A DNA stretch of 33,045 bases from an uncultured Clostridia bacterium (GCA_947632335.1 CANROX010000019.1:1-33045), one strand, 5' to 3'. Shown: positions 26,736 through 33,045, counted from the first letter of the stretch. A program made the numbers and translations. The notes: generated from the letters alone by a model not told the origin.

Positions 26736-26807
26736 TACTTTTTCCTCCTTTTAGGTTATTGGTCGGTTTCCCGACATTGACCCTGTCTACCGGTAGGTTG
26801 ACAAAAA
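26736..26807 (-). promoter_or_regulatory. rpsJ-rplC spacer with GNRA hairpin
   Basis: A 72-base spacer. Its RNA can form GTCGG-GAAA-CCGAC (26762-26775), a 5-bp stem closed by a GNRA tetraloop, and a CTACCGGTAG palindrome (26787-26796). The structure just upstream of the rplC ribosome binding site could tune translation of L3 and L4. Confidence 0.45.
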
Positions 26808-27119
26808 TTATAACTTAATTTCAATATCAACGCCTGCAGGGAGCTCTAAGCTCATAAGAGCCTCAACCGTCTTGTTGGACGGTCTTAAAATATCGATAAG
26901 TCTTTTGTGGGTTCTCATCTCAAACTGTTCACGGCTGTCCTTGTACATGTGAACAGCTCTAAGAATTGTAACAACCTGCTTCTGTGTTGGAAGAGGTACA
27001 GGGCCTGAAACCCTTGCGCCTGTTCTCTTTGCTGTTGCTACGATTCTTTCAGCTGACTGGTCAACCAGCTGATGGTCATACCCTTTAAGCCTTATACGAA
27101 TTTTTTCCTTGACTGCCAT
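26808..27119 (-). CDS. rpsJ: 30S ribosomal protein S10 (NusE)
   Basis: A 103-residue S10 of the 30S head, which also acts as NusE in antitermination with Nus[20 protein letters not shown] at the start and [19 protein letters not shown] in the middle are diagnostic. It is the first gene of the superoperon, with AAGGAGG upstream. Confidence 0.97.
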   Translation of the reverse strand: MAVKEKIRIRLKGYDHQLVDQSAERIVATAKRTGARVSGPVPLPTQKQVVTILRAVHMYKDSREQFEMRTHKRLIDILRPSNKTVEALMSLELPAGVDIEIKL

Positions 27120-27202
27120 AATAACGCCTCCTTAAATAAATTTTGAGTTGGCGGGCGTGCTTTAAACTAATAACGCAAGCGGGTGTTTCGCACCCCTGCA
27201 TT

Positions 27203-27232
27203 AAAAAAACCGAATAAATTTTATTCATTCGG
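27203..27232 (-). terminator. Intrinsic terminator within the S10 leader
   Basis: A CCGAAT/ATTCGG stem (27210-27215 with 27227-27232) followed on the minus strand by TTTTTTT. A competing inner pairing GAATA/TATTC-like (27212-27218 with 27220-27226) uses the same bases, which gives two alternative folds. Confidence 0.65.
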
Positions 27233-27397
27233 GTTATTAAAGCGCAATAAAGACATAGTACCCCTCTTAGGGGTCTTATGCTTCAAATCTTAACTTAATC
27301 GCCCGGTTTAAAATCGGACATACTCCACGGAAAAACCAGCATTTTTCAGCTGCAACCTCCCGCTTCTTCGCATATCTATCGCAGTCACGCACATACT

Positions 27398-27425
27398 ATT
27401 ATACACCTTTACAGTATTTTTTCAA
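27398..27425 (-). promoter_or_regulatory. Promoter of the S10-spc-alpha superoperon
   Basis: TTGAAA (27420-27425), a 16-base spacer and TATAAT (27398-27403) on the minus strand. Confidence 0.8.
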
Positions 27426-27480
27426 GGTTTACCTAAATATTACTGTAAAAATTTTTCAGGGACTTTATCCGGATTTTTTG

Positions 27481-27500
27481 TTAATATTGCACAATATTAA
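27481..27500. repeat. Near-perfect 20-base palindrome
   Basis: TTAATATTG, CA, CAATATTAA: two 9-base arms with a 2-base centre. On the plus strand seven T follow it. It lies between the small peptide gene and the S10 promoter and may be an operator; no plus-strand gene ends here that would need a terminator. Confidence 0.5.
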
Positions 27501-27530
27501 TTTTTTTATGTTCCTTTTCGCCCTTTAAAG

Positions 27531-27644
27531 CTACGCCGTTACAACTGCCGCAGTTATAATAGAGCCGATTAAAAGCACCGCTATTATCAGGGCAACAATT
27601 CTTATAACAAGCATTTGCTTTTTTCTCTTTTGACTGTACTTCAT
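27531..27644 (-). CDS. 37-residue single-pass membrane peptide
   Basis: ATG at 27644 follows AAAGGTGA and opens a 37-codon frame. The product has a basic head (MKYSQKRKKQM) and one hydrophobic helix (about residues 12-36) ending AAVVTA, a typical small inner-membrane peptide layout. A TATAAT lies upstream at 27683-27688, though its -35 is weak. A longer overlapping frame in this stretch has no such features. Function is unknown; similar basic-head peptides are common and uncharacterised in Clostridia. Confidence 0.6.
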   Translation of the reverse strand: MKYSQKRKKQMLVIRIVALIIAVLLIGSIITAAVVTA

Positions 27645-27682
27645 ACTCTTCACCTTTCCTTATTTCAAACTGCACTTTTTTG

Positions 27683-27688
27683 ATTATA
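27683..27688 (-). promoter_or_regulatory. Likely -10 element of the 37-residue peptide gene
   Basis: A consensus TATAAT on the minus strand. The -35 region 17 bases upstream reads TTTAAA, which is weak. It overlaps the divergent cobO promoter region, so the two genes may influence each other. Confidence 0.4.
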
Positions 27689-27694
27689 TCATAC

Positions 27695-27723
27695 TTGATA
27701 AATTTTTTAAATAGTTATATTAT
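27695..27723 (+). promoter_or_regulatory. Promoter of cobO
   Basis: TTGATA (27695-27700), a 17-base spacer and TATTAT (27718-27723), 31 bases before the ATG at 27755. No cobalamin riboswitch is visible between them, because the leader is too short. Confidence 0.65.
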
Positions 27724-27754
27724 ATTAATAGAAACAAATAAAGGGGACAGGAGA

Positions 27755-28270
27755 ATGCTTCATATATATTTTGGAAACGGAAAGGGCAAGACAACTTCCT
27801 CCATAGGGATAGCTATGAGGGCGGCAGGCTATGGCAGGAAAATCCTGTTTGTCCAGTTTCTGAAAAGTGAAGAAACAGGAGAAAGAAAAGCCCTCCGCCT
27901 TATTCCCAACATTGAACTTACACCTTGTCCGGACAAAATTAAATTTGTAAAGTTTATGACTGATGAGGAAAAGCTAATGTGCAAACAGGACTGCCGAAAT
28001 ATATTTGATGGCAGTGTACGCAGCGTCCTTACAGGCAAATTCGATATGGTGGTGTTCGACGAAATTTTCGGGGCAATCGAAAACAATATGCTGACAGAAA
28101 CGGAGCTTTTCGACTTTTTGGCAAACGCCCCAAAGAACATTGAAATTGTACTTACAGGCCACAATCCAAGCCAAAGGGTTCTTGAACTGGCAGACTATGC
28201 AACGGAAATGAAAAAGGTTGTCCACCCCTACGACAAGGGCGTCGGCGCAAGAATGGGCATTGAATACTAA
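27755..28270 (+). CDS. cobO: Cob(I)alamin adenosyltransferase, CobO/BtuR family
   Basis: A 171-residue enzyme that transfers the adenosyl group of ATP to the cobalt of a corrinoid to give coenzyme B12. The P-loop is GNGKGKTTSSIG (about residues 7-18), RAAGYGRKILFVQFLK follows, and the Walker B-like VVFDEIFGAI (about 98-107) matches the family. The start at 27755 has AAAGGGG and AGGAGA in front. A longer frame from 27680 covers the promoter and was rejected. No other cob or btu gene is adjacent, so it may serve scavenged corrinoid. Confidence 0.93.
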   Translation: MLHIYFGNGKGKTTSSIGIAMRAAGYGRKILFVQFLKSEETGERKALRLIPNIELTPCPDKIKFVKFMTDEEKLMCKQDCRNIFDGSVRSVLTGKFDMVVFDEIFGAIENNMLTETELFDFLANAPKNIEIVLTGHNPSQRVLELADYATEMKKVVHPYDKGVGARMGIEY

Positions 28271-28273
28271 AAA

Positions 28274-28295
28274 AAGGGCAGTTTTTACTGCCCTT
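28274..28295. terminator. Terminator shared by cobO and the convergent operon
   Basis: A 9-bp stem AAGGGCAGT/ACTGCCCTT (28274-28282 with 28287-28295) and a TTTT loop. On the minus strand TTTTTTT follows; on the plus strand AAATTATTTT. Confidence 0.85.
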
Positions 28296-28303
28296 AAATT
28301 ATT

Positions 28304-28969
28304 TTAATATTTTTCTGCCACTTCCCCAAGTCTTTTATATATGGAATTGGCAGGCACATATCCCCTTACAAAGGAAAGGGGATATACATTTGTCTTTTTG
28401 CCGATAACCGTACCGGGATTGAGAACGGAGTTACAGCCCACTTCAACATTGTCCCCAATCATTGCTCCAAACTTTTTAACTCCTGTTTCAACCTTTTTGC
28501 CCTCAAGAAGAACAGTTACAAGACTTTTGTCGCTTTTAAGGTTGGAGGTAATAGAACCTGCCCCTGTATGGGACTTGTACCCCAGTATGCTGTCCCCAAT
28601 ATAGTTGTAGTGGGGAACCTGAACGCCGTTAAAAAGTATAGAATTTTTAAGCTCTGTAGAATTTCCCACAGTAGCGCCCTTGCCTACAATAACCTTTCCC
28701 CTGATAAATGCACAATGGCGAACTTCTGCATCTTCATCTATTATAAGAGGACCTGTCAGACAGGCGGAGTCAAACACCTTTGCGGACTTTGCAATCCATA
28801 TATCTTCTCCCCGCTTTTCAAACTTTTCAGGGTCAAGGGTATTTCCCAGCTTAACAATAAAATCCCCTATGAGAGGAAGCGCCTCCCACGGGTATGTAAG
28901 ACCCTCAAACAAATCCTTTCCTATGGTTTCCTGAAGATTATAAAGGTTTTCAATTTTCAATCTGTCCAT
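28304..28969 (-). CDS. Left-handed beta-helix protein (GlmU C-terminal-like acyltransferase fold)
   Basis: A 221-residue protein with hexapeptide repeats from about residue 60 to 205 (IWIAKSAKV, IIDEDAEV, VIVGKGATVG, MIGDNVEVG, TVIGKKTNVY). The layout matches the left-handed beta-helix half of GlmU-type enzymes, with a SHTGAGSITSNLKSD segment like the acetyl-CoA site region. No pyrophosphorylase domain is present, so it may be an acyltransferase or a non-catalytic relative. The start at 28969 has GGGGGA 7 bases before; a TTG at 28984 was rejected. It follows the PAP2 gene by 4 bases, so the two are co-translated. Confidence 0.8.
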   Translation of the reverse strand: MDRLKIENLYNLQETIGKDLFEGLTYPWEALPLIGDFIVKLGNTLDPEKFEKRGEDIWIAKSAKVFDSACLTGPLIIDEDAEVRHCAFIRGKVIVGKGATVGNSTELKNSILFNGVQVPHYNYIGDSILGYKSHTGAGSITSNLKSDKSLVTVLLEGKKVETGVKKFGAMIGDNVEVGCNSVLNPGTVIGKKTNVYPLSFVRGYVPANSIYKRLGEVAEKY

Positions 28970-28973
28970 TACA

Positions 28974-29546
28974 TTATCCCCCAATTATATTTTTCCTTTC
29001 AAGCAGTTTTTTAAATCCGCTTTTATCCATAACAAGGCATACCCCTATGCCGATAAGAGAGCCTGCCACAGCGCCTGCAAACACATCTGTCGGAAAGTGG
29101 ACAAACACATAAAGCCTTGAAAAGCCTACTAAAAAGGCAAATACAAAGCCGGGAATTGCAAAGGCTTTCTTCTTTAGTGTCATAGCCACAGCTACAGCCG
29201 CCGCAAAGGCGCTTGCCGTATGGTTGGAGGGAAAGCCGTAGGAGTTGGGCTTTTTCACCAGCATTGCTATATCCTCCACCTGATTGCAGGGCCTTTCCCT
29301 GTCAAACAGGAATTTCACCCCATACTCAATTATAAGGGTATCAATGAGCATAGCAATTAAAATAGCTATACCGCAGTACCTTGTTTTTTTAAAGCATATC
29401 AGAACAACTGCCGTAACAATCCATAAAAAGCCGCCCTCCTGGAGGTAGCTGAATATAGGTATGAGGAAATCCAAAAAGGCGCACCTTATATTTTCCTGTA
29501 TCCAATATAAAATATTAAAATCTATCTGGGTAATATACTCTATCAT
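28974..29546 (-). CDS. PAP2-family membrane phosphatase
   Basis: A 190-residue protein with about five to six membrane segments. All three phosphatase motifs are visible: KFLFDRERP (about 80-88), PSNHT (about 110-114) and SRLYVFVHFPTD (about 143-154). Relatives remove phosphate from undecaprenyl pyrophosphate or other lipid phosphates on the outer face of the membrane, recycling the wall lipid carrier. The start at 29546 has GGGGAG upstream; a GTG at 29561 is part of that site. Genes on either side also look envelope-related. Confidence 0.9.
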   Translation of the reverse strand: MIEYITQIDFNILYWIQENIRCAFLDFLIPIFSYLQEGGFLWIVTAVVLICFKKTRYCGIAILIAMLIDTLIIEYGVKFLFDRERPCNQVEDIAMLVKKPNSYGFPSNHTASAFAAAVAVAMTLKKKAFAIPGFVFAFLVGFSRLYVFVHFPTDVFAGAVAGSLIGIGVCLVMDKSGFKKLLERKNIIGG

Positions 29547-29576
29547 ATTTACTCCCCGCACCGGTATAAAAGGATT

Positions 29577-30182
29577 TTATTTATTAATCTTATGTTTTCT
29601 TTTGGGAATTATGTATTCCAGCAGCGCCTGTATATTAAGGTCGGGGAGCTGATTTTTACACTCTTTTCCCCTGTCCTTTTTCCTAATAAGCTGAATTATG
29701 GTTACTGCACAGTCTGCACAAAAAGCAACTGCCATCACCGCCGATACCCAAAGCTGAACCGGGTAGGGTATCATTTCAAGCAGTGCCGTAAATACGGGCT
29801 GAATAATCTTGCACAGCAAAAGACACATTACCCCAAAGGCAGCAGCCCCTAAAAGGCAAATCCTGCCTTGAAAATTAAATTTTAAATTGCTGTAATCCCA
29901 CCATTTTTTATGAAAAATATTTTCCAGCAGCACTGCCGTAAGGTATTCAAGGGTTACGGCAAGAGCCATTCCTCCAAAAAAGATAATAAAGGGATTATCC
30001 GTTCTGCCGTAAAAACAAAACATCATCATTACAGCGCCCCCTCCGTAAATAGGACAGCAGGGACCTTTTAAAAAGCCGGAGGAAATAAAGCGCTTTTCCT
30101 GTAGTGTATATAAGGCAGTTTCATAGACCCAGCCTATAAAGCTAAAGGAAATAAAGGCAATAAAATATTGTACTATATTCAT
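29577..30182 (-). CDS. Membrane protein of the ABC_trans_CmpB type
   Basis: A 201-residue protein with about five or six membrane segments and the pattern GWVYE near the start, GFLKGPCCPIYGGG (about residues 37-50), EYLTAVLLEN and KWWDYS with NFQGRICL. These are marks of a Firmicutes family labelled putative ABC transporter permease (CmpB-like), whose transport role has not been shown. It has AGGGGT ahead of its ATG. It lies 6 bases after the HD gene and 30 bases before the PAP2 gene. Confidence 0.85.
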   Translation of the reverse strand: MNIVQYFIAFISFSFIGWVYETALYTLQEKRFISSGFLKGPCCPIYGGGAVMMMFCFYGRTDNPFIIFFGGMALAVTLEYLTAVLLENIFHKKWWDYSNLKFNFQGRICLLGAAAFGVMCLLLCKIIQPVFTALLEMIPYPVQLWVSAVMAVAFCADCAVTIIQLIRKKDRGKECKNQLPDLNIQALLEYIIPKRKHKINK

Positions 30183-30188
30183 AAACCC

Positions 30189-30731
30189 CTACCCCTTTTT
30201 ACTATATAACTTTCTTTTCATAAGTTTCTTTACAAGATTTCCCCATTCCCTCATTACTTCCACAGAGGTGCAAACCTTGTCAAAATAACAGATAACATAG
30301 GCCTCTCTGCACTTTGGGGGAATAATTGTAAGGGGCCACATATGTTTTTTTATAATTTCCCTTTCCTTGCAGGAAAGTTCAAACTGTTTTTCCGCATTTT
30401 CAAGGGCCTTTCCCGGGTGATAAAAACCATGTAAATTTCCTCTGACAGACTTATCGTGCCAGTCGTAGAGGAACAAATCGTGGAGCAGTCCTCCTCTGGC
30501 GCAGGCTCTGTAGTCAAGACCCAGCCTCAGAGCGGTCTTAAAGCTTTTGTAGGAAACTGCAACACAGTGCTTAAATGTTGATGTTTCCCCATGCTGAATA
30601 AAGTTTTTCATTAGCTGAACCGTGTAGTTGTCAAGCAAATCCCTGACTATCCTTACAAACAGTTCTGCCACTCTTCTATCGGCTCTTTTGTCCATATCAA
30701 GAACAAAGTCCAGCACTTCTTTCTGATTCAT
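30189..30731 (-). CDS. HD-domain phosphohydrolase
   Basis: A 180-residue HD-family protein, a metal-dependent phosphohydrolase fold. The histidines include FKHCVAVSYKSF (about 53-64), then the HD pair in GGLLHDLFLYDWHD (about 81-94) and a further His in KKHMWPL. The fold resembles the YfbR and small HD hydrolases rather than long signalling enzymes, so the substrate is unknown. The start at 30731 was preferred to a TTG at 30749; neither ribosome binding site is strong. Confidence 0.85.
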   Translation of the reverse strand: MNQKEVLDFVLDMDKRADRRVAELFVRIVRDLLDNYTVQLMKNFIQHGETSTFKHCVAVSYKSFKTALRLGLDYRACARGGLLHDLFLYDWHDKSVRGNLHGFYHPGKALENAEKQFELSCKEREIIKKHMWPLTIIPPKCREAYVICYFDKVCTSVEVMREWGNLVKKLMKRKLYSKKG

Positions 30732-30787
30732 AAGCACCGTCCTACCCAATTTTATCCACCATAATTATATCACCCTTAGCAGAAACA

Positions 30788-30812
30788 GGGCGGCCTCAAA
30801 ACAGGAACGCCC
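30788..30812 (-). terminator. Hairpin between the membrane-protein pair and the HD gene
   Basis: GGGCG and CCT arms pair with AGG and CGCCC across a CAAAAC loop, with a small bulge. On the minus strand only TGTTTCT follows, so termination would be partial. Confidence 0.45.
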
Positions 30813-30824
30813 CATTTAATATGA

Positions 30825-31658
30825 CTATAATTCGTCCTTTATAAGCTCTTCCCTATGGTCGTACTCTGTTTTTGTAATACTTCCGTTTTCCAGAAGTTCC
30901 TCATTTTTCATATGTGCGTCCCTGACAGAGTTGTGGTCTTTAATAATTTGTGTTTTCCACATAAGATAGTTGTCCTCTGATATAATGCACTCGTTCTTTG
31001 CCTGATAAAGGGTTTCCAGCTTATATATAAGGCTGACCTCGTCACCGCCCACAAATTCGTTAAGAATGTGGTACATATCCTGCATCAGTTCTTCCTTTTC
31101 CTTTTCAAAGGTCTGCCTGTCCCTGTTGCCCATATCGTACCTGTCCTCAATTTCTTTAAGGGACATTTTGTAGTGGTCAATCATATCCTCCGGCTGAAAG
31201 TCAAAATCCGGCTTTACCTTTGCCACCTTTATAAGGGAATCCTGTTCTCCCTTTTTTGGGGAACAGAACTGGAGAATTAGGGCAATTACACAGAAAATAA
31301 CAGTCAGAGCAGGAACCACACTAAGGAGCAATATATAATTTGTTTGCAAATTTAATATGCCTAAAGATATTGTGCCCAGCATAAACACAACCGACAAAAT
31401 TGAAATGGGAATATTTACATACCGTCTGTTCATAAATACTGCCAAAACATTCATAACAACGCATATTGCCTGAAAAACTGCATAAATACAGTATTTTACA
31501 GGTATATCGGATATGGGCATTTTAAAGAAAATCACAAATCCCTGTACTGCAAATACAAGACACTGCACAGCCGTGAGCCAAAGAAAAATCCTGCTTATAG
31601 TCCAAATAACATTTCTTTTAACAAGGCGCCTGTTTTTCACCTTATTGAGAACGCCCAT
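30825..31658 (-). CDS. Membrane protein with helical cytoplasmic tail, function unknown
   Basis: A 277-residue protein. A basic N terminus (about 1-16) precedes four hydrophobic segments (about 17-135). The C-terminal half is hydrophilic and predicted to be alpha-helical, with KEIEDRYDMGNRDRQTFEKEKEELMQD-like charged stretches and an SHOCT-like end (NEELLENGSITKTEYDHREELI). SHOCT-type ends often mediate oligomerisation. It overlaps the upstream membrane gene by 17 bases, so the two are probably a functional pair. I do not recognise a named family. Confidence 0.75.
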   Translation of the reverse strand: MGVLNKVKNRRLVKRNVIWTISRIFLWLTAVQCLVFAVQGFVIFFKMPISDIPVKYCIYAVFQAICVVMNVLAVFMNRRYVNIPISILSVVFMLGTISLGILNLQTNYILLLSVVPALTVIFCVIALILQFCSPKKGEQDSLIKVAKVKPDFDFQPEDMIDHYKMSLKEIEDRYDMGNRDRQTFEKEKEELMQDMYHILNEFVGGDEVSLIYKLETLYQAKNECIISEDNYLMWKTQIIKDHNSVRDAHMKNEELLENGSITKTEYDHREELIKDEL

Positions 31659-32076
31659 TTTCCCTCACCTTTTTTATAATAAACAAAATAACCTTAAATC
31701 CGCACACGCCCACCATAATAGAACCTATGTATGCGCCAAGCTCCTGGTAGCTTGAAAAATATCCCCAGCCCATATAGGCTATGAATCTCCACCACAGGGA
31801 CATAACTGCTCCGGGAATACCGATAAAAATTATATCAGCAGCTATATGAGAGATTTTGTCAGTTTTTGACACAGCCATAAGGCTTACCACTGCCCCCACA
31901 ATAAGCATTGTAAGCATAACAAGCCAGTTGCTTTCCGTGTAAATGCCTAACACCGCTGAATCGCTGGTTGCAGGAGTAATAGAGGAAAGGGCGCTCTTCT
32001 TAATCTGTACCCTTAAAAAAATTACCAGTGCAATTACAATATCGCAGGATAAGAGGGTTATTATTTTCTTTTTCAT
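31642..32076 (-). CDS. Small polytopic membrane protein, function unknown
   Basis: A 144-residue protein with about four hydrophobic segments (about 5-22, 48-68, 77-97, 115-135) and a basic tail. It has an AAAGGAG ribosome binding site. Its end overlaps the start of the next membrane-protein gene by 17 bases. Upstream is tRNA-Arg, and no strong terminator separates them. I cannot assign a family. Confidence 0.75.
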   Translation of the reverse strand: MKKKIITLLSCDIVIALVIFLRVQIKKSALSSITPATSDSAVLGIYTESNWLVMLTMLIVGAVVSLMAVSKTDKISHIAADIIFIGIPGAVMSLWWRFIAYMGWGYFSSYQELGAYIGSIMVGVCGFKVILFIIKKVRENGRSQ

Positions 32077-32118
32077 ACTTTTGCTCCTTTCAACTGCTGT
32101 ATAGTTGTATTATACTTT

Positions 32119-32195
32119 TGGTCCGCCTGACAGGATTTGAACCTGCGTTCTTCAGAATCGGAATCTGCTGCGTTATCCAGCTGCGCCACAGGCGG
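32119..32195 (-). tRNA. tRNA-Arg (anticodon CCG)
   Basis: A 77-nt tRNA with an encoded CCA end. Acceptor CCGCCTG pairs with CAGGCGG, discriminator A. The anticodon loop TTCCGAT gives CCG, which reads the codon CGG. The 27-43 pair is a G-A mismatch and T-stem base 49 makes a G-U pair. An unusual C at position 1 pairs with G72. A TATAAT lies at 32211-32216 with a weak -35. Confidence 0.9.
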
Positions 32196-32210
32196 ATATA
32201 TTTTCATTTT

Positions 32211-32216
32211 ATTATA
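32211..32216 (-). promoter_or_regulatory. Likely -10 element of tRNA-Arg
   Basis: TATAAT on the minus strand, 15 bases before the tRNA 5' end. The -35 region is not recognisable. Confidence 0.45.
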
Positions 32217-32254
32217 TCACAGTATATATAGGGTTTTCGTGCTTTAAAAGAAAA

Positions 32255-32287
32255 ATACCCCCTTTCTTTGGAAATAAAAGGGGGTAT
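32255..32287 (-). terminator. Strong terminator of the small membrane protein gene
   Basis: A perfect 11-bp stem (32255-32265 with 32277-32287), an 11-base loop and TTTTTCTTTT after it on the minus strand. The hairpin touches the stop codon of the gene at 32289. Confidence 0.9.
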
Positions 32288-32288
32288 C

Positions 32289-32633
32289 TTACTGCAAAAT
32301 AAACAAAATTATAAAATTAAATATGTGCAGTATGTTGATAGCCAAATAAAATCCGGTAATAACCAGCATTGAGGAGGAAACAACAGCGATTAGCCTTTCA
32401 CCGCTTTTCGGGAGCATTTTATAAATATAGAGTATAAGACAAAAAGGAAGTATGCACTTTATCAAAAAGCATAAAAGAGGGCTGTCAACAAGCTGAACCA
32501 TAAGGGGATTTACTTCAAAAAATCCCTCGTGGCGCAGTAGAGTAATTGTGCAAAGCCAGTCGGAAAAGTTAAGCAGGGCAATAAGCAACAGCCTTTTTCT
32601 GCACAAAAAAACCTTGTAGTAAGTTTTATCCAA
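32289..32633 (-). CDS. Small membrane protein (DUF5658-like)
   Basis: A protein of about 114 residues with three hydrophobic segments (about 15-34, 50-69, 80-112) and an EVNPLM motif after the first. The general pattern, DxLxT, NPLM and a PLLxFxxK segment, suggests the DUF5658 group of unknown function. The start is unclear. GTG at 32642 overlaps the ribosome binding site GAGGTG, while TTG at 32633 lies 6 bases behind it and is preferred. It is a single gene with its own terminator. Confidence 0.65.
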   Translation of the reverse strand: MDKTYYKVFLCRKRLLLIALLNFSDWLCTITLLRHEGFFEVNPLMVQLVDSPLLCFLIKCILPFCLILYIYKMLPKSGERLIAVVSSSMLVITGFYLAINILHIFNFIILFILQ

Positions 32634-32714
32634 ATCAAACACCTCACTATATTATTACTTAGACTTTTCCGTTAATACAGGGAAAATAAAATTTTTAATT
32701 TTTTTAAAAAATTA

Positions 32715-32743
32715 TTGACAACCCTCTAATCTTGTGGTATATT
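32715..32743 (+). promoter_or_regulatory. Promoter of the tRNA-Thr/tRNA-Tyr unit
   Basis: TTGACA (32715-32720), a 17-base spacer and TATATT (32738-32743), 31 bases before tRNA-Thr. Confidence 0.9.
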
Positions 32744-32774
32744 AAATGAGCGTTGAATTTTGGCGCCAACATTA

Positions 32775-32850
32775 GCTGGTGTAGCTCAGTTGGTAGAGCA
32801 GCTGATTTGTAATCAGCAGGTCGGGGGTTCAAGTCCGTCCACCAGCTCCA
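32775..32850 (+). tRNA. tRNA-Thr (anticodon TGT)
   Basis: A 76-nt tRNA with an encoded CCA. Acceptor GCTGGTG pairs with CACCAGC, anticodon arm CTGA-TTTGTAA-TCAG, and the T-arm is GGGGGTTCAAGTCC. It reads ACA and, by wobble, ACG or ACU. Confidence 0.95.
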
Positions 32851-32854
32851 AAAG

Positions 32855-32879
32855 AAGCCTACTGAAAATCGGTAGGCTT
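32855..32879 (+). other. Hairpin between the two tRNAs
   Basis: AAGCCTAC/GTAGGCTT with a 9-base loop, followed by only three T. It may protect processing intermediates or cause partial termination, giving more tRNA-Thr than tRNA-Tyr. Confidence 0.5.
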
Positions 32880-32886
32880 TACATAT

Positions 32887-32971
32887 GGGAGATTTCCCGA
32901 GTGGCCAAAGGGGACAGACTGTAAATCTGCTGGCGATGCCTTCGGTGGTTCGAATCCACCATCTCCCACCA
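32887..32971 (+). tRNA. tRNA-Tyr (anticodon GTA)
   Basis: An 85-nt class II tRNA with a long variable arm and an encoded CCA. Acceptor GGGAGAT pairs with ATCTCCC, and the anticodon loop CTGTAAA gives GTA. Confidence 0.95.
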
Positions 32972-32975
32972 AAAA

Positions 32976-33000
32976 AAGTCCGATTTTATCGGGCTTTTTT
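32976..33000 (+). terminator. Terminator of the tRNA unit
   Basis: A 9-bp stem AAGTCCGAT/ATCGGGCTT with one G-U pair and a 3-base loop, followed by TTTTG. Confidence 0.85.
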
Positions 33001-33045
33001 GTTTTATTGTTCTTTATTTTTAACATTCTTTTAAATATTTTTAAA

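Larger units (their letters stand above)
27120..27480 (-). promoter_or_regulatory. Promoter region and long structured leader of the S10 superoperon
   Basis: No protein gene is visible in this 360-base stretch. A promoter lies at 27398-27425. The leader from about 27391 to 27120 is about 270 nt. It can form a hairpin ACCCCT/AGGGGT with an outer CATA/TATG stem (27254-27280), an intrinsic terminator (27203-27232) and a hairpin GGGTG/CACCC (around 27181-27195) near the rpsJ ribosome binding site. A terminator placed before the first gene suggests attenuation, as in other ribosomal protein leaders. The ligand, perhaps L4 as in E. coli, is unknown. Confidence 0.6.

Noticed and set aside
27481-27675. 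64-codon frame on the minus strand
   Set aside because: It lacks a ribosome binding site and runs through the palindrome. A 37-codon frame inside it in another phase has a ribosome binding site and a clear membrane helix.

Overview
The window comes from a chromosome of a low-to-mid GC Gram-positive bacterium of the Clostridia, probably a gut Ruminococcaceae/Oscillospiraceae-like species. The pointers are strong AGGAGG-type ribosome binding sites, the fused S10-spc-alpha ribosomal protein order with a small KOW protein between map and infA, zinc-binding S14 and L36 beside a zinc-free S4, a zinc-lid adenylate kinase, and a GH25 lysozyme with bacterial Ig-like domains. The species assignment is inference. 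I see no insertion sequence, CRISPR array or rRNA.

Positions 1-5500 hold the 3' end of a MutS-family ATPase gene, then a three-gene minus-strand operon. That operon encodes an acetolactate-synthase-like ThDP enzyme, a TagD-like cytidylyltransferase fused to a degenerate Gfo/Idh/MocA domain, and an O-antigen-ligase-like membrane protein. It looks like a small pathway that makes, activates and attaches an unusual surface-polymer unit, and it is the best candidate here for an undescribed system. Two promoters with TTGACT, a 17-base spacer and TATAAT point away from each other at 5359-5475; the second drives a secreted beta-helix protein.

Positions 5500-11800 are an accessory surface and small-gene region: the beta-helix/FN3 protein, an orphan phage-type replication protein, a 44-residue Cys/Gly-rich membrane microprotein, a small two-helix membrane protein, a possible hydrophobic micro-ORF, a secreted GH25 lysozyme, and a probable small RNA with its own promoter and terminator in an AT-rich 500-base gap.

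Positions 11760-27400 are one continuous minus-strand ribosomal protein superoperon (rpsJ to rplQ) with secY, adk, map, a KOW protein, infA and rpoA. It starts from a clear promoter with a leader of about 270 nt that contains hairpins and an internal terminator, which suggests attenuation or autoregulation.

Positions 27500-33045 hold a 37-residue membrane peptide, a lone corrinoid adenosyltransferase (cobO), a minus-strand run of envelope and unknown genes (two membrane proteins of unknown function, HD hydrolase, CmpB-like membrane protein, PAP2 phosphatase, left-handed beta-helix protein), tRNA-Arg(CCG), a small membrane protein, and a tRNA-Thr(TGT)/tRNA-Tyr(GTA) unit with its own promoter and terminator.
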